Assembly (NCBI RefSeq): GCF_044762665.1
Contig: NZ_JBIWES010000001.1
Coordinates: forward strand, 310,001 to 374,000
DNA length: 64,000 nucleotides
Reading direction: 5' to 3'
Source: Peribacillus frigoritolerans_B
Lineage (GTDB): Bacteria; Bacillota; Bacilli; Bacillales; DSM-1321
Shown: one piece after another, positions 44,028 through 52,266 of the stretch
Position numbering within the stretch: the first letter of the stretch is position 1
Layout of the letters: every line of letters begins with the position of its first letter
The notes under the pieces: model-generated
What the model was told of the DNA's origin: nothing
What the model saw: only the letters and a program-made list of their open reading frames with translations
Database searches by the model: none
Made by a program: the position numbers and the translations under genes

Positions 44028-45155
44028 TTGATTTATTTGGATTATGCCGCTACAACCCCGATTGATGAGGAGGCTCTCGACGTATTCAGTCAAGCCTCCC
44101 GGAAGTTTTTCGGGAATGCGAGCAGTTTGCATGATATTGGCTCTGAAGCGGCACGTTTATTGGATATGTCACGGCAGCAACTCGCAGAAATGCTGAACAT
44201 AAAAAAGGAAGGAATCATCTTTACGAGCGGCGGATCAGAAAGCAACATGCTTGCGATAGATACATTCATCGCTTCGAAACCATCCTGGCAGAACCACTTG
44301 ATTGTAAGCAAAACTGAACATGCATCTCTTGCCAATTGCGTGGCGAAGCTTGAACAAGATGGCTTCGAGGTTACCTATTTACGGCATTTGGAAGATGGCC
44401 GTGTTGATATTGAACATCTGCAGGAAAGCATGTCGGAGAAAACATGCTTAGTCATTGTGCAACATGTGAATTCGGAAATCGGGGTCATTCAACCGATTGA
44501 GCAAATAAGTGAAATCGTTCGAAAAAAACAGGCTTTTTTTCATGTGGATTGTGTTCAATCATTTGCTAAATTACCGCTTGGCAAGATAGCCGCCTCATGT
44601 GATGGACTATCCGTTTCCAGTCATAAAGTTTATGGTCCAAAAGGGACTGGGGCCGTCATTTTCCCGGCCATCCATCAGTTGAAGGCTTCTGTACCCAATA
44701 TCACTCATGAATATGGTTTCCGACCAGGAACAGTGGACGTCCCTGGAATAGCTTCCTTCGTAACCGCTGCTAAGAAATTGGGCGATATCATGGAAGATGA
44801 ACGAAAACGGATTTCCGCACTTAGGATGCAATTGATTCAACGGCTGACGGAAAGGAAAATCAATTTTCAAATCATCGAAGCAAAAAACGAGCAATTGCCT
44901 CACATTCTGGCTCTGACTTTCGCTGGATTGCAAGGACAGTACATCATGCTGGAATTGAACCAGAAAGGATTCGCCGTTTCGACGGGAAGCGCTTGTCAAA
45001 TCGGCAAACAGGATCCTTCAAAAACGATGATGGCCATTGGAAAAAGCGAAGATGAAGCCCATCAATTCGTCCGCTTTTCCTTTGGCAAAAACACGACGGC
45101 CGACGACATTCACAAGTTGGCGGACTGCATCGAAGGAATAGTTGCCATTCGATAA
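44028..45155 (+). CDS. nifS: Cysteine desulfurase NifS (NAD-linked)
   Basis: A pyridoxal-phosphate enzyme that takes sulphur from cysteine, in this context for the NadA iron-sulphur cluster (375 residues). PLP lysine lies in SVSSHKVYGPKGTGAV and the active-site cysteine in STGSACQIGKQDPS; the N-terminus has YLDYAATTPIDEEAL. The start is TTG at 44028 behind GGAAGTGA. It is transcribed divergently from nadB and followed by the repressor gene, as in B. subtilis. Confidence 0.95.
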   Translation: MIYLDYAATTPIDEEALDVFSQASRKFFGNASSLHDIGSEAARLLDMSRQQLAEMLNIKKEGIIFTSGGSESNMLAIDTFIASKPSWQNHLIVSKTEHASLANCVAKLEQDGFEVTYLRHLEDGRVDIEHLQESMSEKTCLVIVQHVNSEIGVIQPIEQISEIVRKKQAFFHVDCVQSFAKLPLGKIAASCDGLSVSSHKVYGPKGTGAVIFPAIHQLKASVPNITHEYGFRPGTVDVPGIASFVTAAKKLGDIMEDERKRISALRMQLIQRLTERKINFQIIEAKNEQLPHILALTFAGLQGQYIMLELNQKGFAVSTGSACQIGKQDPSKTMMAIGKSEDEAHQFVRFSFGKNTTADDIHKLADCIEGIVAIR

Positions 45156-45204
45156 AACCCTCCAATCTATGTTAGAATGTTTGTAATTAAAGAGGTGAAT
45201 GTTT

Positions 45205-45735
45205 ATGGAAAGAAAGAAATTACTTGGGGAAGAAAGACGGACGAAACTCTTACATTTATTGCAAACAAGCGCAGAGCCTGTAACAGGCAGCGAGCTTTCG
45301 CAGATAACGAATGTAAGCCGGCAGGTTATCGTTGGTGACATAACCCTTCTGAAAGCGCGGAATGAACCTATCATTGCCACAAGCCAAGGCTATCTTTACT
45401 TACAAACGGGGAGCACGCAAAAGCCGGAAAGGATCATTGCTTGCCAACACGATCCTTCCCGGACCCAAGAAGAACTATATTTACTAGTGGATATCGGCAT
45501 CACGGTGAAAGATGTCAAAATCGAGCACCCCGTATACGGTGACCTGACCGCTTCCATCATGGTCAGCAGCCGTAAAGAGGTCCAGCAATTCCTTTCAAGG
45601 GTGACGGCAACGAATGCATCGTTTTTATCGGAACTAACGAGCGGCATTCATCTCCATACACTGAGCGCATCATCCGAAGAACTGCTCGACGAAGCGGAGT
45701 GTGCTTTGAGGGATGCCGGCATTTTAGTCGATTGA
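45205..45735 (+). CDS. nadR: Transcriptional repressor of NAD genes (NiaR/YrxA, 3H domain)
   Basis: A 176-residue regulator: N-terminal DeoR/BirA-type helix-turn-helix (LLQTSAEPVTGSELSQITNVSRQVIVGDI) and C-terminal 3H domain with spaced histidines (ACQHDPSR, IEHPVYGDL, GIHLHTL) that bind metal and nicotinate. It represses nadBCA and its own nifS unit when nicotinate is plentiful (family knowledge). The ATG at 45205 is chosen because AGAGGTGA lies about 7 nt upstream; the ATG at 45199 overlaps that site. Confidence 0.94.
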   Translation: MERKKLLGEERRTKLLHLLQTSAEPVTGSELSQITNVSRQVIVGDITLLKARNEPIIATSQGYLYLQTGSTQKPERIIACQHDPSRTQEELYLLVDIGITVKDVKIEHPVYGDLTASIMVSSRKEVQQFLSRVTATNASFLSELTSGIHLHTLSASSEELLDEAECALRDAGILVD

Positions 45736-45745
45736 ATGAACGAAA

Positions 45746-45781
45746 AATCCTCAAAAGCCAACTCTTTTGAGGATTTTTTTT
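45746..45781. terminator. nadR terminator, probably bidirectional
   Basis: A 12-bp stem AATCCTCAAAAG / CTTTTGAGGATT (45746-45757 and 45764-45775) is followed by T7-8 on the plus strand and by T residues on the minus strand, between two convergent genes. Confidence 0.85.
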
Positions 45782-45789
45782 ATTGGCCC

Positions 45790-46488
45790 TCATGCTGACT
45801 CATCATTGGAATTGCTTTCATTCGAGCTGCCATCCCCGGAGTCTTCATCTTCGTTACTTCTCAACTGCCCAATAAGACTAATGACGGAACCGACCGCCTG
45901 TATCCAGCCTCCCATCATTTGGATTAGCTCAGCATCAGATTGCTTCTCTTCCAAATAAGGATATTGATATTTTTGCAGTTCCCGCTCCTTATCTTGTTCT
46001 TCTTGTTCTTGATCCTTTTCTTGGTCTTTTTCTAGAAGGCTATTTTTAAGTTCGGCAATTCCACCTATCGCTTGCATCGAATTCCCAATCGCCTGCAACA
46101 AATTCCCCGTAGCATTGAAGGCCTGCTCCGGTTCATCCGGATTTTCGTATGCCCCCGCCAAAGCGGTTCCACCTCCCAATGCTTGAATCAGATTGCCTTT
46201 GATGATTAATTCCTGTTTCGTTATTTCATCAAAATCAATGACTAAGCCTAAGATAACAGTCGAATTCCCGATCGCCTGTATTATATTGCCGAATTTATCC
46301 AGAGACCAGGTTTCTTCCGCGTCCGCCAATAAGGCATTTCCTGTTGCTTGAAGTTCATTTCCAATCAAATCCAAGTTCTTACGAAATTCTTCGTCCAAGA
46401 CATTGGATGGTGTACCAGCAACAGCTGAAATAACGGTTCCTATCACTTGAGTCCAAGAACCGAAAGTTTCTTTGAATTGACTATCCAT
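45790..46488 (-). CDS. Repetitive hydrophobic protein (DUF6944-like)
   Basis: A 232-residue protein without signal peptide. Six copies of a 13-residue hydrophobic/glycine motif of the form (W/I/L)xQAIGNxxxAIG occur near residues 12, 42, 69, 100, 130 and 195, about 30 residues apart except for the last. An acidic, Gln/Glu/Asp-rich linker (153-190) and a Ser/Asn/Glu tail (211-232) are low-complexity. I associate the pattern with the DUF6944 group of Bacillus repetitive proteins, from memory. The repeats could be amphipathic membrane-lying helices. It is inserted between nadR and pheA relative to B. subtilis. Function unknown. Confidence 0.72.
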   Translation of the reverse strand: MDSQFKETFGSWTQVIGTVISAVAGTPSNVLDEEFRKNLDLIGNELQATGNALLADAEETWSLDKFGNIIQAIGNSTVILGLVIDFDEITKQELIIKGNLIQALGGGTALAGAYENPDEPEQAFNATGNLLQAIGNSMQAIGGIAELKNSLLEKDQEKDQEQEEQDKERELQKYQYPYLEEKQSDAELIQMMGGWIQAVGSVISLIGQLRSNEDEDSGDGSSNESNSNDESA

Positions 46489-46653
46489 CTCTGCTGACCA
46501 CCACCCTCTCTCTGCATTTTTGATTAAAAAGCTGCATCCACTGAATCAGTTTTCATCCAAAATCATTCTGCCTATTTCTATATTTCATAAAATGACAGCC
46601 AACCATTTTAGGAACTTGTACTTAATGGAAATACAAACCTTAACGAAAACTCA

Positions 46654-46687
46654 CAAAAAAAAATGCCCCGGGAAAACTTCCGGGGCA
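46654..46687 (-). terminator. pheA terminator
   Basis: An 8-bp stem TGCCCCGG / CCGGGGCA (46664-46671, 46680-46687) is followed on the minus strand by nine T residues. It lies 70 bp after the pheA stop. The rest of the 46489-46757 spacer holds nothing further that I can support. Confidence 0.85.
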
Positions 46688-46757
46688 CCTTCGTATTCAT
46701 TGGATAAAACTCAGCCGATGTTGTACCTTATCATTTTTGATAAAATTTCTCAAATGA

Positions 46758-47633
46758 TTATCGTTGCGGTACACCAGTTTGTACTTTAAAGCATGAATAG
46801 CTTCCCATGATCGAAACCGTACATCCTAAGGCCTCGAGCTCAGAGATTGCTCCTGGGATGAGGACATCGTCAAGGGACATTTCTATGTCGATGATGAAAA
46901 AGTAATTGCCTAATCCTGTTTTCATGGGTCTTGATTCAATCTTGGAAAGGTTAAGTTTCCTCCAGGAAAACGCGGAAAGCACTTGGTGCAGCTGCCCTGA
47001 GTGGTCGGCAGGCAGCTGAATCATCAAGGTCGTTTTCTTATCCCCTTCAACGGTCAAATGCCCTTCATAGTCGACTTCACTGTTGGATACGACGATAAAC
47101 TTGGTATGATTATGCTCGTAATCGTGAATATTATGTTTTGCAATCGTCAAACCGTACACCTCTGCAGCCATATCATTTGCAATTGCAGCAATATTGATAT
47201 CGGGATTCTCCATCACCATCTTCGCAGCGGCTGCTGTGGATGTGACATACTCATACGGAATGCCCCTTAGCTCATTATGTAGAAATTTGCGGCATTGAGC
47301 GATGGCATGGGAATGCGAATAAACCATGTCAGGTTTGAAACCAGGATATGCATGATCCGGATGCACCATATAATGCTGTTGGATTGGAATCGTGACTTCG
47401 CCTTTCATCGGCAATGTGACTTCATGGACTAAGTAATCCATCGTTATATTTACCGAACCCTCCAAAGCATTCTCGATCGGCACGAGCGCGTGATTCACTT
47501 CCCCGTCCCGAACGGCATCGAGGCAATCCGGAATCGTGTTCATCGGTATTTTTATATCATTAGGAAATAGTCGCGATACAGCTAAATCCGTGAACGTTGC
47601 TTTTGGTCCAAGAAATGCAATTTTTGATGTCAT
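46758..47633 (-). CDS. pheA: Prephenate dehydratase
   Basis: Converts prephenate to phenylpyruvate in phenylalanine synthesis (291 residues). The catalytic domain has AFLGPKATFTDLAV, the NALEGSVNITMDYL substrate segment and the Thr motif TSTAAAAKMV. A C-terminal ACT domain (KTTLMIQLPADHSGQLHQVL, SRPMKTGLGNYFFIID) should give phenylalanine feedback control. It is a monofunctional enzyme without chorismate mutase. pheB lies 600 bp upstream on the same strand; in B. subtilis the two are close together, and here the spacer carries repeat and transposase remnants. Confidence 0.97.
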   Translation of the reverse strand: MTSKIAFLGPKATFTDLAVSRLFPNDIKIPMNTIPDCLDAVRDGEVNHALVPIENALEGSVNITMDYLVHEVTLPMKGEVTIPIQQHYMVHPDHAYPGFKPDMVYSHSHAIAQCRKFLHNELRGIPYEYVTSTAAAAKMVMENPDINIAAIANDMAAEVYGLTIAKHNIHDYEHNHTKFIVVSNSEVDYEGHLTVEGDKKTTLMIQLPADHSGQLHQVLSAFSWRKLNLSKIESRPMKTGLGNYFFIIDIEMSLDDVLIPGAISELEALGCTVSIMGSYSCFKVQTGVPQR

Positions 47634-47730
47634 ATTATAAACTCCTTTTCACGGAAAATCTATTGTTTATGTTATGCCATTTTCTGATTTTTTACAATAG
47701 TTAATCGGTAATTTCCTCTTACAAATGAAA

Positions 47731-47890
47731 ACAGCCTGAAGACAAACCCGATAATAAATGAGTTTGTCTTCAGGCTGTTTTAGGTTTTTAAACTTTGACC
47801 GTTGATTTCCGCTCCAGGCACTCGCATTCCGCGGGCTCCCTTGGACGCACTTTTCCCGCAGGAGTCTCGTACCTTACGTTCCAATCAACT
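47731..47890 (-). repeat. Dispersed composite repeat, copy 3 (hairpin plus body)
   Basis: On the minus strand the body (47890 to about 47794) begins AGTTGATTGGAACGTAAGG, contains CTCCTGCGGGAAAAG and CCAAGGGAGCCC, and ends GAAATCAACGGTCAAAG. It is followed by a perfect 17-bp hairpin (47731-47747 with 47762-47778) whose loop contains TTTATTATCG. Copy 1 has the same body end, a similar spacer and a hairpin loop CATCATTATCG, so this is one composite element of about 160-180 bp. Confidence 0.82.
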
Positions 47891-48016
47891 TTATCTATTC
47901 AGCGAGATCAACTTGAAATGATTACTAGGACCCGTTGGTCTTTAGGTTACGGTTTCCATGATAAGTGCCTGACTTCTCAATGTTCGGCAAAGTGACCTCT
48001 GTTTGAACAGATTTTC

Positions 48017-48176
48017 TATCGTATCTTAATGATAGCTTCCGGATTATTTCGCGGTGCCACTATCGTCCCCAACACCAATCCATTACGGTCTGCGCCAGAA
48101 GAAACGAACAGGCAAACTGTTTTGTTCGTTCACCTTTCACATTGCAGCCACTCTCAGGATCAATTAGACCAATTCG
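48017..48176 (-). pseudogene. Fragment of an IS1182-type transposase gene
   Basis: On the minus strand from 48176 one frame reads RIGLIDPESGCNVKGERTK then QFACSF. After a frameshift another frame reads ADRNGLVLGTIVAP before a TAG near 48017. The DPESG...KGERTKQFA...GFVLGT pattern is that of the middle part of IS1182-family DDE transposases, as I remember them. No start, no ends and no inverted repeats remain. It lies in the spacer between pheB and pheA together with repeat copy 3. Confidence 0.6.
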
Positions 48177-48197
48177 AAACCTTTTGTCTATAGACTG

Positions 48198-48228
48198 ACA
48201 GCCTGTACATGTGAAATGTACAGGCTGT
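48198..48228. other. 13-bp perfect hairpin directly after pheB
   Basis: ACAGCCTGTACAT and ATGTACAGGCTGT pair around GTGAA. It follows the pheB stop by two bases. On the minus strand no T-run follows; on the plus strand four T residues do. It may act as an mRNA end for pheB or be the trace of another repeat. Confidence 0.55.
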
Positions 48229-48230
48229 TT

Positions 48231-48689
48231 TCATGCGCCGTTACCAATGATTTCGACTTTTTCGACGAACTCCATTTTACGCAGTTTAGTAAGCAAATCA
48301 TCAATATCCATCGTCATCCCACCCGTATTCAGGGATAGGGTGACATTTGCACGTCCCTGTAAAGGAATCGTTTGGTGGATGGTCATGATGTTGCAACCGG
48401 ATGAGGCGACGAGCCGTAAGAGCTCCGATAGAGTACCAGAACGATCTTCGAGATAGAAGAACAGTGTAATCAGCTTTTCCTTAACAACTGTATGAAACGG
48501 AAAAACCGTGTCACGGTATTTGTAAAAAGCACTCCTGCTTAGGTCCACTCGCTGTACCGCTTCCCAAACTGATTCTGCTTTTCCTCGTTCAATCATTTCT
48601 TTTGCTTCCAGTGTTTTTTTCATCGCTTCGGGAAGGACATCCTCTCGAACGAGGAAAAATTTCTGATCGGCCTTATTCAAACTCCGCAC
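48231..48689 (-). CDS. pheB: ACT domain protein PheB (UPF0735)
   Basis: A small ACT-domain protein of about 147-152 residues. Segments FFLVREDVLPEAMKKTLEAK, VDLSRSAFYKYRDTVFPF and the ACT part LEDRSGTLSELLRLVASSG are close to B. subtilis PheB. The start is uncertain: GTG at 48689 is almost on top of AGGAGG, while TTG at 48680 (10 nt from it) would give 149 residues. It lies 30 bp behind obg. A regulatory role in phenylalanine supply has been proposed for the family, not proven. Confidence 0.9.
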   Translation of the reverse strand: MRSLNKADQKFFLVREDVLPEAMKKTLEAKEMIERGKAESVWEAVQRVDLSRSAFYKYRDTVFPFHTVVKEKLITLFFYLEDRSGTLSELLRLVASSGCNIMTIHQTIPLQGRANVTLSLNTGGMTMDIDDLLTKLRKMEFVEKVEIIGNGA

Positions 48690-48720
48690 GCCTCCTTATG
48701 CCTGCCATCATGGTTTACAA

Positions 48721-50010
48721 TCAATCAACAAATTCAAATTCATATTCAAGGATACGGACGATATCGCCATTTGTCGCACCTTTTTGGCGAAGGCCTTCGT
48801 CGACTCCGAATGAACGAAGCTGTCTCGCGAAACGACGTACGGACTCTTCACGGGTGAAGTCAGTCATTTTGAATAGACGCTCGATCTTGAATCCTGATAC
48901 GGCAAAGCTGCCATCGGATTCGCGTTCAATGTTAAATTCATCAGACTGTGATGTATGTTTATATAGAACCCGATGGATTCCAGTATTCTCTTCTTCATGA
49001 TCAAGAGGGAACTCAGGCGTTTCTTCGATTTTATCAGCAATTGCATAAAGAAGCTCACGGATCCCTTCACGCGTCACGGCAGAAATCGGGAAGACCGGAT
49101 AGTCTTCTTCCAGCTTTTCTTTGAATGCAGCTAAGTTATCTGCTGAGTCCGGCATATCCATTTTACTTGCAACAATGATTTGCGGACGTTCAGTCAAGCG
49201 CAGGTTATACTCTTCCAATTCTTTATTGATTGTTTGGTAGTCTTCATAAGGGTCCCGACCTTCGAGACCAGACATATCGATTACATGAATGATTACCCTC
49301 GTTCTTTCAATATGGCGCAGGAATTGATGTCCAAGTCCCACTCCTTCTGAAGCACCTTCGATCAGACCAGGTAAATCGGCCATGACGAAGCTTCGGTGAT
49401 CTTCCGTTTCCACCATTCCGAGGTTCGGTACGATCGTCGTAAAATGATATTCGGCAATTTTAGGTCTTGCTGCGGATACGACGGATAGCAAAGTGGATTT
49501 CCCTACACTTGGGAAACCAACCAAACCGACATCAGCCAACAGTTTCAATTCCATGATGATATCGCGTTCTTGGCCTGGTTCGCCATTCTCCGCGATTTCA
49601 GGTGCAGGATTGGCAGGCGTGGCAAAACGGGAATTTCCCCGGCCTCCGCGGCCACCTTTGGCGATAATGGCGCGTTGCCCGTGCTCAACTAAATCAGCAA
49701 TGACTTCCTTTGTTTTATCATCAATGACAACGGTGCCAGGTGGAACCTTGATGACCATATCCTTTGCAGCAGCACCATGCATGTTTTTGGACATGCCATG
49801 CTCTCCGCGAGGTGCCTTAAAGTGACGTTGATAACGGAAATCCATTAATGTACGCAAGCCCTCTTCCACTTCAAACACGACATTGGCCCCATTACCGCCA
49901 TCTCCGCCAGCAGGCCCGCCTTTAGGTATGAATTTCTCACGACGATAAGCAACTATCCCGTTACCACCGTCTCCGCCTTTTACATAGACTTTCGTTTGAT
50001 CGACAAACAT
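48721..50010 (-). CDS. obg: GTPase Obg (CgtA)
   Basis: An essential ribosome-assembly and stress-associated GTPase (429 residues). The N-terminal Obg fold is glycine-rich (VYVKGGDGGNGIVAYRR). The G domain has GFPSVGKSTLL, DLPGLIEGASEGVGLG, and SKMD with the distal SAVT. The Bacillus-type C-terminal OCT domain (FKIERLFKMTDFTREESVRR) follows. The ATG at 50010 has AAGGAAGTGA upstream and matches the family start; the 10-residue upstream extension does not. It is cotranscribed with spo0B, linking growth state to sporulation initiation in B. subtilis. Confidence 0.98.
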   Translation of the reverse strand: MFVDQTKVYVKGGDGGNGIVAYRREKFIPKGGPAGGDGGNGANVVFEVEEGLRTLMDFRYQRHFKAPRGEHGMSKNMHGAAAKDMVIKVPPGTVVIDDKTKEVIADLVEHGQRAIIAKGGRGGRGNSRFATPANPAPEIAENGEPGQERDIIMELKLLADVGLVGFPSVGKSTLLSVVSAARPKIAEYHFTTIVPNLGMVETEDHRSFVMADLPGLIEGASEGVGLGHQFLRHIERTRVIIHVIDMSGLEGRDPYEDYQTINKELEEYNLRLTERPQIIVASKMDMPDSADNLAAFKEKLEEDYPVFPISAVTREGIRELLYAIADKIEETPEFPLDHEEENTGIHRVLYKHTSQSDEFNIERESDGSFAVSGFKIERLFKMTDFTREESVRRFARQLRSFGVDEGLRQKGATNGDIVRILEYEFEFVD

Positions 50011-50058
50011 GCTATCACTTCCTTGTTTTCTGCAAGTCAATTCTTGCTGTATACTTCT

Positions 50059-50598
50059 CTAAAAGTTAATATCCATCTTAAAAAATATTTCATCCTCATT
50101 ACATTCAAGAATTTCAATTGATTGCTCGGCCGTTAATGAACTTTCCAAAAACTCGATCACTAGGGATTGATCAATGAACCTGCCTTGCATATGAAATGTA
50201 CAGTGCATATCGCTCACTTCTTTTTTACACATAGAAACAGCCAGTATATTTTCAAAAAACGGATCCAGGTTTTTATCCAGAATTTTGAAGAAATCGTTAG
50301 TCCAGCGATACATCAGCCCGTCCATCTCGGTTGAGCCTTCAAAAACATCAATGATTTCATATTCGCAATAAAATGATCCATTATTCCAATTCGACGTCAA
50401 CAACATCTCGGTGAACTTAGGTAAATTCAAACTGGAGAGTCGTGCTTCATTCTGGGTTTCAACAATGATTTCATCAATGATGCCCTTGACACGATCAATT
50501 CTGTTCAACTCCAGATTCCCTTTGATGATTTGAATTTTATTCAGCCAGTCATGCCTGGTTTGACGCAGAGTTTCAATAGTCGTCCAATTTTTATCCAT
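50059..50598 (-). CDS. spo0B: Sporulation initiation phosphotransferase Spo0B
   Basis: Relays phosphate from Spo0F to Spo0A in the sporulation phosphorelay. A 179-residue protein whose N-terminal helical hairpin carries the phospho-accepting His in TLRQTRHDWLNKIQIIKGN, followed by a degenerate kinase-like C-terminal domain without ATP-binding motifs. The ATG at 50598 with GAAGGTG upstream is preferred over the start five residues earlier. A TATACT hexamer lies at 50668-50673 on the minus strand, a possible -10 for the spo0B-obg unit. Confidence 0.93.
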   Translation of the reverse strand: MDKNWTTIETLRQTRHDWLNKIQIIKGNLELNRIDRVKGIIDEIIVETQNEARLSSLNLPKFTEMLLTSNWNNGSFYCEYEIIDVFEGSTEMDGLMYRWTNDFFKILDKNLDPFFENILAVSMCKKEVSDMHCTFHMQGRFIDQSLVIEFLESSLTAEQSIEILECNEDEIFFKMDINF

Positions 50599-50673
50599 TA
50601 TTAACACCTTCAATTATGATAAAGAAACTTTTTTCAGCTCTATCATGTTGAATACTTCCATTTGTACAGTATA

Positions 50674-51019
50674 TCAAAAAAACAACAAACAGGAAATGAA
50701 GCTCGATTCACATGCCTTCACATGAAAGCCCCCGTCCAAAAAATACAGCCGCACACCCTGAGTTCTTTGGACGATGGTAGAGCCATTTGAACTAAAAAAG
50801 AGAATGGGCCTTATTTATGCACCAATTGGAGATATTATAGTTGAATTGGAGTGTCTATTTGGTTTAACCAAATCGGATGGATGAGTAATCTCGGATTTCC
50901 CCCCTGAAAGTATAAGAAAGCCCGCCTATTGGCGAGCCTTTTGTAAGTCAGAGGTTGTTTTCCCTATACTAATGACTAAAGTCTCCTGCAAAATGCTGGT
51001 TCGTTCCTATAGTATAAAT
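50674..51019. other. Spacer between rpmA and spo0B
   Basis: About 350 bp without a supportable gene. It contains a perfect palindrome ATTTGGTT-T-AACCAAAT-like segment near 50858, a hairpin AAGCCCGCC / GGCGAGCCTT at 50918-50940 that may be a terminator, and a GTCCAAA...TTTGGAC inverted pair near 50735-50764. Confidence 0.45.
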
Positions 51020-51108
51020 AAAGGGCCGGACCCCTTCATCACTATATAGCATACCATTATTAAAAATGACGCGGTATATAGTGTCTTGTAGAAGGAATCA
51101 GACCCTTT
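51020..51108. repeat. Long imperfect inverted repeat behind rpmA
   Basis: The outer arms AAAGGGCCGGACCCCTTC (51020-51037) and GAAGGAATCAGACCCTTT (51091-51108) are imperfect complements. The inner arms CACTATATA (51040-51048) and TATATAGTG (51075-51083) are perfect. Together they form an almost 90-bp hairpin. It begins 29 bp after the rpmA stop and could terminate that transcript, or it could be a small non-autonomous element. Confidence 0.6.
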
Positions 51109-51136
51109 TGAGTCAGCCTCTGTTCAAAGATGCCAA

Positions 51137-51427
51137 TTATGCTTCTTGTGCAACTGGATATACGCTTACTTTTTTACGGTCACGTCCGAAACGTTCGAAT
51201 TTAACAACACCGTCTACTTTAGCGTATAGAGTATCGTCTCCACCACGGCCTACGTTCTCACCAGGATAGATTTTTGTTCCGCGTTGACGGTAAAGGATAG
51301 AACCACCAGATACGAATTGACCATCTGCACGTTTAGCGCCAAGACGCTTGGAGATTGAGTCACGTCCGTTCTTTGTAGAACCTACTCCTTTTTTCGAAGC
51401 GAAGAACTGAAGATCTAATCTTAACAT
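51137..51427 (-). CDS. rpmA: 50S ribosomal protein L27
   Basis: A large-subunit protein reaching the peptidyl-transferase centre (96 residues). It begins MLRLDLQFFASKKGVGSTKNG, that is, with the Bacillota-type N-terminal extension that must be cleaved after the FF to expose the functional end. The protease gene prp lies immediately upstream. The ATG at 51427 follows AGGAGGTGGAACAA; the upstream in-frame start lacks meaning. Confidence 0.98.
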   Translation of the reverse strand: MLRLDLQFFASKKGVGSTKNGRDSISKRLGAKRADGQFVSGGSILYRQRGTKIYPGENVGRGGDDTLYAKVDGVVKFERFGRDRKKVSVYPVAQEA

Positions 51428-51439
51428 TTGTTCCACCTC

Positions 51440-51772
51440 CTATTGGTTGAGGATAATTTTCATGTATTTACCATAATCACGTTCGATGGTTTGCAGCGAT
51501 ATGAGCATTCCGTTTAAAAGCAGCTGAACCTTCTCTTCCGATTCCGGCGAAAGATTCCCCGGAATGACGCAGCGAAGATAGCCGCCTTCTCTCCCTTGCT
51601 CAATCTCAGGCTCTACGTCCGTTAAGGACAAGATTGCATTGACTGCCCCGAAGGAAACAGCCGATACACCTGCACAAACGATATCAGAACCTTTTTTAGC
51701 AAAATTAGCATGTCCGCTTAAGGTGAACGAAGCAATCCGTTCCTGCGGAGCATCAAATACAACTTTGATCAT
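51440..51772 (-). CDS. prp: Ribosomal-processing cysteine protease Prp (YsxB)
   Basis: The protease that removes the N-terminal extension of L27 in Bacillota. A 110-residue protein; the catalytic pair is in FTLSGHANFAKKGSDIVCAGVSAV, with His near residue 21 and Cys near 33. It is encoded between rplU and rpmA, with 12 bp to rpmA, the standard arrangement. The substrate's cleavable sequence is present next door, so enzyme and substrate are both in view. Confidence 0.95.
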   Translation of the reverse strand: MIKVVFDAPQERIASFTLSGHANFAKKGSDIVCAGVSAVSFGAVNAILSLTDVEPEIEQGREGGYLRCVIPGNLSPESEEKVQLLLNGMLISLQTIERDYGKYMKIILNQ

Positions 51773-51785
51773 CTAGAATCAGCCC

Positions 51786-52094
51786 TTACGCGTTGATTGC
51801 TTCGATAACAACTTTAGTGTATGGTTGACGATGACCTTGTTTTTTACGATTGTTTTTCTTCGCTTTGTATTTGAAAACAGTGATTTTCTTTTGCTTACCT
51901 TGTTTTTCGACAGTACCTGTTACAGTAGCGCCTTCAACTAGTGGAGCACCGACCTTCACGTCTTCGCCACCTACGAATAAAACTTTGTCAAATGTAACAG
52001 TTTCGCCTGCTTCTGCGTTTAATTTTTCAATGTAAACCGCTTCGCCAGCTGCTACTTTAATTTGTTTACCGCCAGTTTCGATAATTGCGTACAT
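51786..52094 (-). CDS. rplU: 50S ribosomal protein L21
   Basis: A 23S rRNA-binding protein of the large subunit (102 residues). The sequence begins MYAIIETGGKQIKVAAGE and ends with the RNA-binding basic segment KYKAKKNNRKKQGHRQPYTKV. AGGAGGTGC precedes the ATG. It starts the rplU-prp-rpmA operon behind a structured leader. Confidence 0.98.
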   Translation of the reverse strand: MYAIIETGGKQIKVAAGEAVYIEKLNAEAGETVTFDKVLFVGGEDVKVGAPLVEGATVTGTVEKQGKQKKITVFKYKAKKNNRKKQGHRQPYTKVVIEAINA

Positions 52095-52102
52095 ACTTGC
52101 AC

Positions 52103-52205
52103 CTCCTTAAATGTCTCAGACTCGCCAATCACAGGCGTTTTACCGGAAAGGCAAAAGCTTAGGACCTGATGTTGAGCGGTTGTAGCACGGGTGCTACAAA
52201 CATAA
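52103..52205 (-). promoter_or_regulatory. L21 leader RNA (ribosomal protein autoregulatory leader)
   Basis: The roughly 100-nt leader of rplU contains a perfect 9-bp hairpin TTGTAGCAC / GTGCTACAA at 52180-52199, then the segments GGTCCTAAGC and CGCCTGTGATTGGCGAGTC leading into the ribosome site. This matches the L21 leader class found before rplU in Bacillales, which is thought to bind L21 and control the operon. The assignment rests on position and remembered pattern. Confidence 0.7.
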
Positions 52206-52212
52206 CATTAAA

Positions 52213-52242
52213 ATCCTAACATGAAACAGGAAAGGCTGTCAA
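52213..52242 (-). promoter_or_regulatory. rplU operon promoter
   Basis: On the minus strand TTGACA (52237-52242) and TAGGAT (52213-52218) are spaced by 18 bp, giving a start near 52205 directly before the leader hairpin. Confidence 0.7.
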
Positions 52243-52266
52243 TATATTTATAAGAATTCCCTCTCT

